A DNA stretch of 6,533 nucleotides from Acidimicrobiaceae bacterium (GTDB lineage Bacteria > Actinomycetota > Acidimicrobiia > Acidimicrobiales > MedAcidi-G1): NCBI GenBank assembly GCA_003541675.1, contig DPMC01000171.1, forward strand, positions 1 through 6,533. The letters run 5' to 3'. Under the pieces are notes generated by a model. The model was not told the origin of the DNA, did not search any database, and saw only the letters and a list, made by a program, of their open reading frames with translations. Position numbers and translations under genes: made by a program. This document shows, one piece after another, positions 1 through 5,618 of this stretch (the stretch's first letter is position 1; each line of letters begins with the position of its first letter).

Positions 1-1797
1 TGGCACACGGCCTCCAACACCGGCCGGATCACCGCCAGTAATCCATGCTCGGAATATGTGCACCTCGACGATTCGGCCTGCAATCTGGCCAGCCTCAACT
101 TGCTGACCTTCCTCGGTTCGTCAGACGACGACACCGGAGGCATCGGTGGGTTCGACGTGGAGGGCTTCTGCCATGCCGTCGAGGTGGTGTTCACCGCCCA
201 GGAGATTCTGGTCGGCAACGCTGACTATCCGACCGAGGCCATTGGCGAGACCACCCGGGCCTTCCGTCAACTCGGCCTGGGCTATGCCAACCTCGGTGCG
301 CTGCTCATGGCTCTCGGACTGCCCTACGACAGCGATGAGGGTCGGTCGGTGGCCGCGGCGATTACCTCGCTCATGACCGGTCACGCCTACCGCACTTCGG
401 CTCGTATGGCTGACCGGATGGGGCCGTTCGAGGGCTTCGAACACAACCGCGAACCGATGCTCAGCGTGCTCGAGATGCACCGGGAGGCCGCCGAGTTGCT
501 TGACGACGCGGTGGCACCTGAGCTGGTCACCGCGGGTCGTACAGCGTGGTTCGAGGCTTGCGCGTTGGCGCAGCGGGTGGGCGTGCGGAACAGTCAGGCC
601 ACCGTGCTGGCGCCCACCGGCACCATCGGCTTGCTCATGGACTGCGACACGACCGGCATCGAGCCAGATCTCAGCCTGGTCAAGCACAAGCGCCTGGTCG
701 GCGGCGGCACGATGTCGATCGTCAACCGGACCGTGCCTCGGGCCCTGCGGCGCCTCGGCTACGACGACGTTGCTACGGCAGCCGTCTTGGCATGGATAGA
801 TGAGCACCAGACGGTGATCGGTTGCCCCGACGTCAGTGCGGAACACATGGCGGTGTTCGCCACCTCGATGGGCGACAACCCCATCCACCACATGGGACAT
901 ATCCGGATGATGGGTGCCGTCCAGCCGTTTCTGTCGGGCGCCATCTCAAAGACCTGCAACATGCCTGAAGAGGTCACCGTCGACGATGTCGAGGAGCTCT
1001 ACCTCGAGGCGTGGCGCCTCGGGCTCAAGGCAGTGGCTATCTACCGCGACAACTGCAAGGTGGCCCAGCCCCTTACGGTTGGCGACGCCTCGTCAACGTC
1101 CGCCGGTGGGCCCGCTGACGTGGCAGCCCGGGTAACTGAACAGGTGAACGCCGAACTGCCAGAACCGGTCCGGCGTCGCCTGCCCCGTAGCCGTGCGTCA
1201 CGCACCTTTGAGTTCCGGGTTGCCGACTGTAAAGGCTTTGTCACGGTCGGCGAATACGAGGATGGCCGACCCGGCGAGGTCTTCGTGCGGGTTTCCAAGC
1301 AGGGCTCGACCATGGCGGGAATCATGGATGCCTTCGCCATCTCGCTCAGTCACGGACTGCAGTACGGGGTTCCGCTTCGGGCCTTCGTGGACGCCTTCAC
1401 CGGCATGCGCTTTGAGCCGGCCGGCATGACCGACGATCCCGACCTCAGGATCGCTACAAGCCTCATCGACTATCTATTCCGCCGCCTAGCGGTGGAATAC
1501 CTCAGCCCCGAGGAACGGGCCGAGTTGAACATCCTCACCACCAGTGAACGCACCCAGCCGACGTTGCCCGGTGTCGAGGAATCGGCCACCGAGACCCGTC
1601 AGGGCAACGACGTGCCGGCGGATCCGCCGACCGTGCCGTCGGCGTCGCAGTTCGCCGCCCAACTGTCCCTCGCTGACGCACCGTCGGTCCGGGCATCGGC
1701 CAACGCCCCGCTGTGCATGCAGTGCGGCGTGGCCATGCAGCGGGCCGGGTCGTGCTACGTGTGCACCGACTGTGGTGCGACCAGCGGATGCTCGTGA
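1..1797 (+). CDS. nrdJ: Vitamin B12-dependent (class II) ribonucleotide reductase, 5'-truncated by window edge
   Basis: This enzyme reduces ribonucleotides to deoxyribonucleotides in the cytoplasm, using adenosylcobalamin to generate the thiyl radical. The reading frame is open from base 1, so the start and N-terminal domains lie outside; 598 codons are visible. Codons 14-18 read NPCSE, the class II active-site loop whose Asn, Cys and Glu match N320, C322 and E324 of Thermotoga NrdJ. Cys27, eleven residues on, matches the redox cysteine C333; its partner lies upstream of the window. The phosphate-binding APTGTIG is at 204-210. A TSCPD-type domain spans roughly 390-505, followed by a Pro/Ala/Ser-rich linker (about 510-570). 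The C-terminal tail has C572xxC575 and C585xxC588xxC591 and ends SGCS: a zinc-ribbon-like, redox-active tail typical of actinobacterial NrdJ. tdk follows after 28 nt, probably in the same operon. Identification is very secure; a cobalamin riboswitch, if any, would be upstream and cannot be seen. Confidence 0.97.
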   Translation, partial: WHTASNTGRITASNPCSEYVHLDDSACNLASLNLLTFLGSSDDDTGGIGGFDVEGFCHAVEVVFTAQEILVGNADYPTEAIGETTRAFRQLGLGYANLGALLMALGLPYDSDEGRSVAAAITSLMTGHAYRTSARMADRMGPFEGFEHNREPMLSVLEMHREAAELLDDAVAPELVTAGRTAWFEACALAQRVGVRNSQATVLAPTGTIGLLMDCDTTGIEPDLSLVKHKRLVGGGTMSIVNRTVPRALRRLGYDDVATAAVLAWIDEHQTVIGCPDVSAEHMAVFATSMGDNPIHHMGHIRMMGAVQPFLSGAISKTCNMPEEVTVDDVEELYLEAWRLGLKAVAIYRDNCKVAQPLTVGDASSTSAGGPADVAARVTEQVNAELPEPVRRRLPRSRASRTFEFRVADCKGFVTVGEYEDGRPGEVFVRVSKQGSTMAGIMDAFAISLSHGLQYGVPLRAFVDAFTGMRFEPAGMTDDPDLRIATSLIDYLFRRLAVEYLSPEERAELNILTTSERTQPTLPGVEESATETRQGNDVPADPPTVPSASQFAAQLSLADAPSVRASANAPLCMQCGVAMQRAGSCYVCTDCGATSGCS

Positions 1798-1811
1798 CCC
1801 CAAGTCCCCTC

Positions 1812-1816
1812 GAGGG
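1812..1816 (+). promoter_or_regulatory. Ribosome binding site of tdk
   Basis: GAGGG stands 9 nt before the ATG at 1826. It fixes this start rather than the much longer open frame that runs back inside nrdJ, and supports translation from a shared nrdJ-tdk message. Confidence 0.6.
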
Positions 1817-1825
1817 CCGTTACTG

Positions 1826-2473
1826 ATGGCGATTCTTCGCTTCTCCTTCGGGACGATGGGGTCCGGCAAGAGCACGCTGGCCCTGCAGATCCACCACAAC
1901 CTGCGAGAGCGGGGCCTTCAGGGAATCCTGTGTAGTCAGCTGGACCGGGCAGACGGTCGGGTGTCCAGCGCCCTTGGAGTGTCCGCTGACGCTGTGGAGG
2001 TTGGTCCTCGCCTAGACCTGTTCGAGATGGCCCTGGCAGCGGCTTCCCGACGAGGACGTATCGACTATTTGGTCTGCGATGAGGCCCAGTTCTACCTTCC
2101 GAGTCAGATCGACCAGTTAGCCCGCATTGTCGACGACCTAGGTGCTGACGTCTTCGCCTTCGGGTTGCTCACCAGCTTTCAGGGTCAACTGTTCGACGGT
2201 ACCCGCCGGCTCCTCGAGGTGGCCGATGAGCGGATTGAGGTCCAGGTCGAGGCCCGGTGCTGGTGTGGTGAGCGGGCCACCCACAACGCCCGCCTAGTGG
2301 ACGGGGTGCAGGTCTACGACGGAGCGCTGTTCGTGGTGGACGATCCCGAGGACCACGTCGTCACCTACGAACTCCGGTGCCGCCGGCACTGGACGGCGGG
2401 CGACTCCGGTGTCCGGGGCCAGGCCGGATCGCTCCTGGACTCAGGTGCCGAGCCCGCCCATGAGGTGGCTTGA
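1826..2473 (+). CDS. tdk: Thymidine kinase, type II (TK1-like)
   Basis: It phosphorylates thymidine to dTMP with ATP, the salvage route to dTTP, in the cytoplasm. The 215-residue product has a Walker A loop at 9-17 (GTMGSGKST), the DEAQF motif at 85-89 with Glu86 as expected catalytic base, and the FGL...F.G.LF segment at about 113-125 that contacts nucleoside. The zinc/lasso region follows: Cys145, Cys147 and a CRRH at 185-188, with a Tyr of the thymidine-binding lasso between them. The first cysteine pair is CxC (CWCG) rather than the CxxC of E. coli-type enzymes; from memory this spacing also occurs in other actinobacterial enzymes, so I do not read it as damage. A roughly 26-residue tail after the zinc site is variable and overlaps the convergent gene by 33 bp. 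The start is ATG 1826, just before the P-loop strand as usual for the family. Co-location with nrdJ puts salvage and de novo dNTP supply together. Confidence 0.95.
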   Translation: MAILRFSFGTMGSGKSTLALQIHHNLRERGLQGILCSQLDRADGRVSSALGVSADAVEVGPRLDLFEMALAAASRRGRIDYLVCDEAQFYLPSQIDQLARIVDDLGADVFAFGLLTSFQGQLFDGTRRLLEVADERIEVQVEARCWCGERATHNARLVDGVQVYDGALFVVDDPEDHVVTYELRCRRHWTAGDSGVRGQAGSLLDSGAEPAHEVA

Positions 2474-2896
2474 GAGGTCTCCGGTGAGGTCCATCAGGTA
2501 GGCCCGTTCAGCGAACTGCCAGGCTCCGTCGACCAACTCGAATCGGTCGTGGTACCGACCGGTGATGATCGGCTGGAGCGGCCCGTCGCCGACCTGCTGG
2601 AACACCGTGTAGGTGCTCCGGCACGTCGCCTTCATCCCATCATCGGCTACCTCGATGATCGGCGTGGCCACCAGATGGCGGGTCCGCGGTGTCCCGTCCC
2701 CGTGGAGGCGGACCATTGACTGCCATACGGCAGCCAGGCCGTCGCGGTCCACGATCGGGGTGTCGTCGTTGGCCGGGTCGCCCAGCAGTACGCGGGCATG
2801 GGTGAACAGGTCGACGCACTCGTCGAGCCGGCCAGCGTCCATCAACTCGGCGTACCGGTACAGGAGGTTGGCTATGGCGGTCGGAGCGTCGGACAT
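2441..2896 (-). CDS. SnoaL-like / NTF2-fold protein (SnoaL_4 type)
   Basis: The 151-residue protein has the cone-shaped alpha+beta NTF2-like fold pattern. An N-terminal helix carries Y15 and the LMDAGRLDE stretch (D20), a TRH segment has His74, and a C-terminal sheet holds the GRYHDRFE and GAWQFAERAY strands. This Tyr/Asp/His arrangement resembles the pocket residues of SnoaL_4 members related to bile-acid dehydratases and polyketide cyclases, but substrates vary widely and none can be assigned. No signal peptide or membrane segment is visible, so it is cytosolic. ATG 2896 was chosen over GTG 2950 because it gives the usual N-terminus and a TANNNT box lies 7 nt upstream; there is no Shine-Dalgarno, consistent with a leaderless mRNA. 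It diverges from the acyl-CoA dehydrogenase, with which it may share control, and its last 33 bp are antisense to tdk. The fold call is firm; the function is unknown. Confidence 0.88.
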   Translation of the reverse strand: MSDAPTAIANLLYRYAELMDAGRLDECVDLFTHARVLLGDPANDDTPIVDRDGLAAVWQSMVRLHGDGTPRTRHLVATPIIEVADDGMKATCRSTYTVFQQVGDGPLQPIITGRYHDRFELVDGAWQFAERAYLMDLTGDLSSHLMGGLGT

Positions 2897-2903
2897 GTCG
2901 CGG

Positions 2904-2909
2904 AAGGTA
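2904..2909 (-). promoter_or_regulatory. Putative -10 box (TACCTT) of leaderless promoter for the SnoaL-like gene
   Basis: On the minus strand TACCTT matches the actinobacterial TANNNT -10 consensus, and exactly 7 nt separate it from ATG 2896. That would put transcription start at or next to the A of the start codon. No convincing -35 is seen. The same geometry occurs on the other strand of this region. Confidence 0.55.
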
Positions 2910-2933
2910 GTCGCGGCAATCCCGGAGGTGCCT

Positions 2934-2946
2934 GCCGGAGGCCGGC
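2934..2946. repeat. Palindrome GCCGG-AGG-CCGGC in the divergent intergenic region
   Basis: Perfect 5-bp arms flank a 3-bp spacer. A direct repeat of CCGGAGG (2922-2928 and 2935-2941) overlaps it. The arms are pure GC in GC-rich DNA, so chance is a real alternative; it could be a second protein-binding site on the SnoaL side of the divergent region. Confidence 0.35.
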
Positions 2947-2956
2947 CCACTCGGGT

Positions 2957-2970
2957 CGGTCAGGTGACCG
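2957..2970. promoter_or_regulatory. Operator-like palindrome CGGTCA-GG-TGACCG
   Basis: Six-base arms are perfectly inverted about a two-base centre. The element ends 5 nt before the TAGGTT box of the acyl-CoA dehydrogenase promoter, so it would occupy about -32 to -19, where a repressor would block RNA polymerase. Size and symmetry fit a TetR- or GntR-family dimer, both common regulators of acyl-CoA metabolism, but no regulator gene lies in the window. Function is inferred from position only. Confidence 0.45.
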
Positions 2971-2975
2971 GACGG

Positions 2976-2981
2976 TAGGTT
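2976..2981 (+). promoter_or_regulatory. Putative -10 box (TAGGTT) of leaderless promoter for the acyl-CoA dehydrogenase operon
   Basis: TAGGTT fits TANNNT and is followed by exactly 7 nt before ATG 2989. That spacing predicts transcription beginning at the start codon. It sits in the longer string CGGTAGGTT, nearly identical to CGGTAGGCT at the window's end. No clear -35 hexamer is seen. Confidence 0.55.
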
Positions 2982-2988
2982 CATGGTC

Positions 2989-4791
2989 ATGAGTGACTAC
3001 CGACCGCCGTTGGACGACATCCGCCTCGTATTGGCCGAGATCAGTGATCTCGCCACAATCTGCGACTTGCCGGGCTACGAACACGTCGACCCCGAGACGG
3101 TCGACGGGGTGCTCGACGAACTGGGCCGATTCGTGGCCGAGGTGGTGGCCCCAGTCAACCGGATCGGCGACGAGGAAGGTTGCTCGGTGACCGACGGGGT
3201 GGTTTCCGCGCCTGAAGCCTTCGGCACGGCGTGGGACAAGTTCGTCGAGTCCGGCTGGGCGGCGATCTCCCAGGACCCGGACTATGGCGGCGGCGGCTTT
3301 CCGGGCTCCGTGCAGACCGTCCTGACCGAACTGCTTGCCACGGCCTCACGGGCATGGTCCATGGGGCCCATGCTGACCGTTGGAGCGCTAGACGCCTTGC
3401 ACTCGTTCGCTGACGAGGGACAGAAGGAGACCTACCTCCCGAAGATGGTGACCGCTGAGTGGTCGGGGACCATGAACCTGACCGAGCCTCAGGCCGGTTC
3501 CGACGTCGGGGCGTTGACCTCTCGGGCCGTACCTGCCGACGACGGGTCGTACCGGATCTTTGGAACCAAGATCTTCATCACCTTCGGCGAGCATGAAATG
3601 ACTGAGAACATCATCCAACTGGTGCTGGCCCGCACACCCGACAGCCCCCCGGGAACCAAGGGAATCTCGCTGTTCATCGTTCCCAAGTACCTCGTGAACG
3701 ACGACGGCAGCCTCGGCGAGCGAAACGACTACCGATGCTTGTCCGTAGAACACAAGCTGGGTCTGCACGCCAGTCCGACCTGCGTCCTTTCGTACGGTGA
3801 TGGGGGTGACGGTGCCGTTGGCTTCCTCATTGGCGAGGAACACCAGGGCATGCGCTACATGTTCAAGATGATGAACAACGCCCGGCTAGGCGTGGGTGTC
3901 GAAGGCCTGGCCGTCACCGAACGTGCCCTCCAGCAGGCTGCCGACTACGCCATTGAGCGACAGCAGGGTCGGGCCATTGGTGCACCGGCCGGCGAGCAGT
4001 CGGCCATCGTGGACCACGCCGACGTCCGTCGGATGCTGCTCACCATGAGGGCCTACACCGACGCCATGCGTTGCCTGCTGTACCTCAATGCCGCATCACT
4101 CGACGTGGCCGCCCGTCACCCCGACTCCGACGTTCGTCAAGCGGCGTCAGACCGTGCTGAGCTGCTCACACCGATCTCCAAGGCGTGGTGCACCGACGTG
4201 GGCGTCGAGATGTCGTCGCTGGGCATCCAGGTCCACGGCGGATACGGCTACATCGAAGAAACCGGGGCTGCCCAGCACTGGCGCGATTCACGGATCTCGC
4301 CTATCTACGAGGGCACAAACGGGATTCAGGCCATGGACCTGGTGGGTCGCAAGCTAGCTATGAACGGTGGGGCCGTCATGGTCGACCTGCTGGCCGAGAT
4401 CGCCGGTCTCGACATCGAGTTGGCCGCCGCCGGCGAGACATTCGCCTCAATCCGCAAGGGCCTAGCCGATGCTCTGGCCGCCACGGAGGAGGCAACCAGA
4501 TGGTTGGTGGCCAACGGACTAAACGACCCCAACGACGCCATGGCCGGAGCGACGCCGTATCTCCGGATGTTCGGACAACTGGTCGGCGGATGGCTGCTGG
4601 CCCGTCTGGCCCTGGGAGCACAGCGTCGGATCGACGCCGGCGAAGGCGATGCCACCCACCTTGGCACCAAGGTGGTGGCCGCCCGCTTCTACGCCGAACA
4701 ACTCCTGCCGATAGCGCGCGCACAGATGGGAGCGGTGATGGCCGGCAAGGCCGACCTGTTCGAGATTCCTGCTGACGCATTCTCTGCCTGA
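2989..4791 (+). CDS. Acyl-CoA dehydrogenase, 600-residue DmdC/FadE5-like subfamily
   Basis: This is an FAD-dependent alpha,beta-dehydrogenase of acyl-CoA thioesters that passes electrons to ETF. The N-terminal 35 residues (MSDYRPPLDDI onwards) form the extension of the long ACAD class. The alpha-helical N domain follows, then the beta domain with the flavin signature TEPQAGSD at 165-172, KIFIT at 194-198 and KLGLHASPTC from 256. The C-terminal helical domain has HGGYGYIEE at 416-424, RDSRI at 432-436 and IYEGTNGIQ with Glu441 in the catalytic-base position. A further helical domain (about 470-595) marks enzymes of about 600 residues, such as mycobacterial FadE5 and the methylmercaptopropionyl-CoA dehydrogenase DmdC; sequence alone does not settle fatty acyl-CoA versus sulfur-containing substrate. 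ATG 2989 is preferred to ATG 2983, since MSxYxxPL is the family's usual N-terminus and the -10 spacing fits. lgt begins 14 nt after the stop. Confidence 0.95.
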   Translation: MSDYRPPLDDIRLVLAEISDLATICDLPGYEHVDPETVDGVLDELGRFVAEVVAPVNRIGDEEGCSVTDGVVSAPEAFGTAWDKFVESGWAAISQDPDYGGGGFPGSVQTVLTELLATASRAWSMGPMLTVGALDALHSFADEGQKETYLPKMVTAEWSGTMNLTEPQAGSDVGALTSRAVPADDGSYRIFGTKIFITFGEHEMTENIIQLVLARTPDSPPGTKGISLFIVPKYLVNDDGSLGERNDYRCLSVEHKLGLHASPTCVLSYGDGGDGAVGFLIGEEHQGMRYMFKMMNNARLGVGVEGLAVTERALQQAADYAIERQQGRAIGAPAGEQSAIVDHADVRRMLLTMRAYTDAMRCLLYLNAASLDVAARHPDSDVRQAASDRAELLTPISKAWCTDVGVEMSSLGIQVHGGYGYIEETGAAQHWRDSRISPIYEGTNGIQAMDLVGRKLAMNGGAVMVDLLAEIAGLDIELAAAGETFASIRKGLADALAATEEATRWLVANGLNDPNDAMAGATPYLRMFGQLVGGWLLARLALGAQRRIDAGEGDATHLGTKVVAARFYAEQLLPIARAQMGAVMAGKADLFEIPADAFSA

Positions 4792-4793
4792 CT

Positions 4794-4798
4794 GGAGG
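4794..4798 (+). promoter_or_regulatory. Strong Shine-Dalgarno (GGAGG) for the GTG start of lgt
   Basis: GGAGG ends 7 nt before GTG 4806 and begins 2 nt after the dehydrogenase stop codon. It decides the GTG start and supports co-transcription of the two genes. Confidence 0.75.
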
Positions 4799-4805
4799 AT
4801 CACAG

Positions 4806-5618
4806 GTGTTTGCCTCGATCCCCAGCCCGTCGGTCAACTCCCTGTCCATCGGGCCGTTGGAGTTGCAGGCCTATGGGCTGATGATCGCCCTCGGGGCGTT
4901 CGCCGCCGTGACCTGGAGCCAACGTCGGTACGCGGCGCGTGGTGGCAATGCGGAGACCATCGCCTCGATTTCGATGTGGGCCATTCCGGCGGGCCTCGTT
5001 GGATCCCGGCTGTACCACGTGGCCACGGACTGGCGGTCGTTCCGTGGACGATGGGAGGACGTGCCGGCCCTCTGGCAGGGTGGTCTCGGGATCCCCGGCG
5101 GCCTGATGGCCGGTGTGCTCGTCGGAACGCTGGTGGCCCGGCGGCGGGGGCTGACCATGGCCGCCGCGATGGACGTGATGGTGCCCACCATCCCGCTGGC
5201 CCAGGCCATCGGCCGCTGGGGGAACTGGTTCAACCAAGAGGTGTTCGGCCGTCCCAGTGACCTTCCGTGGGCACTCGAGATCGATGCCATGCACCGACCC
5301 TCTGAATACGCAGCTTCGCCGACCTTTCATCCGACCTTCCTCTACGAGGGCCTGTGGAACGTGGCCCTCGCCATGGTGCTGGTCAGGGTCGAACGACGTG
5401 GGGTGCTTCGCCCGGGGTACGTGACCGGTCTATGGGTATGTGGCTACGGCCTGGGCCGACTCTGGGTGGAGATGCTCCGTAGCGATGTCGCCTCGCTGGT
5501 GGTTGGGGTCAGGGTCAATGTCTGGATGGCCCTCGCGGCCATCCTCATCGGTGGTCTGGTGGCCTGGCGGGGCCGGATTCCGGCCGACCTAGCGCCCATG
5601 GAGGTGGGGGATCGATGA
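4806..5618 (+). CDS. lgt: Prolipoprotein diacylglyceryl transferase
   Basis: Lgt transfers diacylglycerol from phosphatidylglycerol to the lipobox cysteine of prolipoproteins, the first step of lipoprotein maturation in the cytoplasmic membrane. The 270-residue protein shows the expected multi-pass pattern, with hydrophobic segments near 21-38, 52-72, 94-111, 117-135, 178-194, 204-222 and 238-254. The Lgt signature GRWGNWFNQEVFG is at 136-148; Arg137, Asn140, Glu145 and Gly148 match E. coli R143, N146, E151 and G154. HPTFLYE at 175-181 supplies the E202 equivalent (Glu181), and YGLGRLWVEMLR at 214-225 the Y235 and R239 equivalents (Tyr214, Arg218). The E. coli His103 position (HGGL) is Pro97 here (IPGGL); actinobacterial enzymes commonly lack that His, so activity is still expected. 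The GTG start has a strong GGAGG. The stop overlaps the next start as ATGA. It sits beside lipid and cAMP genes, not the trp genes found next to lgt in many actinobacteria. Confidence 0.96.
   Translation: MFASIPSPSVNSLSIGPLELQAYGLMIALGAFAAVTWSQRRYAARGGNAETIASISMWAIPAGLVGSRLYHVATDWRSFRGRWEDVPALWQGGLGIPGGLMAGVLVGTLVARRRGLTMAAAMDVMVPTIPLAQAIGRWGNWFNQEVFGRPSDLPWALEIDAMHRPSEYAASPTFHPTFLYEGLWNVALAMVLVRVERRGVLRPGYVTGLWVCGYGLGRLWVEMLRSDVASLVVGVRVNVWMALAAILIGGLVAWRGRIPADLAPMEVGDR
5600..5609 (+). promoter_or_regulatory. Ribosome binding site of the cyclase gene inside the end of lgt
   Basis: GGAGGTGGGG lies within the last codons of lgt, 5 nt before ATG 5615 at its 3' edge and 10 nt from its GGAGG core. 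Together with the ATGA overlap it indicates translational coupling of cyclase to lgt. Confidence 0.6.

Noticed and set aside
121..900. Long open frame on the minus strand opposite nrdJ (259 codons)
   Set aside because: It mirrors the codon bias of nrdJ, is rich in His/Arg/Gly with no recognisable domain, and lies wholly antisense to an unambiguous gene.
1544..1825. Upstream in-frame extension of tdk into nrdJ
   Set aside because: The extra 94 residues are Arg/Pro/Cys-rich shadow of nrdJ; Tdk homology begins at ATG 1826, which has its own ribosome binding site.
2472..2481. GAGA-GG-TCTC palindrome at the tdk stop as a terminator
   Set aside because: Four-base arms inside the SnoaL-like coding region; no stable stem or T-run.
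2897..2950. GTG 2950 as start of the SnoaL-like gene, adding 18 residues
   Set aside because: The added residues look unlike the family and would read through the proposed -10 box; ATG 2896 gives the normal length.
2983..2988. ATG 2983 as start of the acyl-CoA dehydrogenase
   Set aside because: It lies only 1 nt after the -10 box and adds Met-Val before the family-typical MSDYRPP; ATG 2989 fits better.
4185..4775. 196-codon plus-strand open frame within the dehydrogenase
   Set aside because: Arg/Gly-rich out-of-frame shadow of a well-conserved coding region; no motif.
4800..5330. 176-codon minus-strand open frame opposite lgt
   Set aside because: Antisense shadow, His/Pro/Arg-rich, no homology I recognise.
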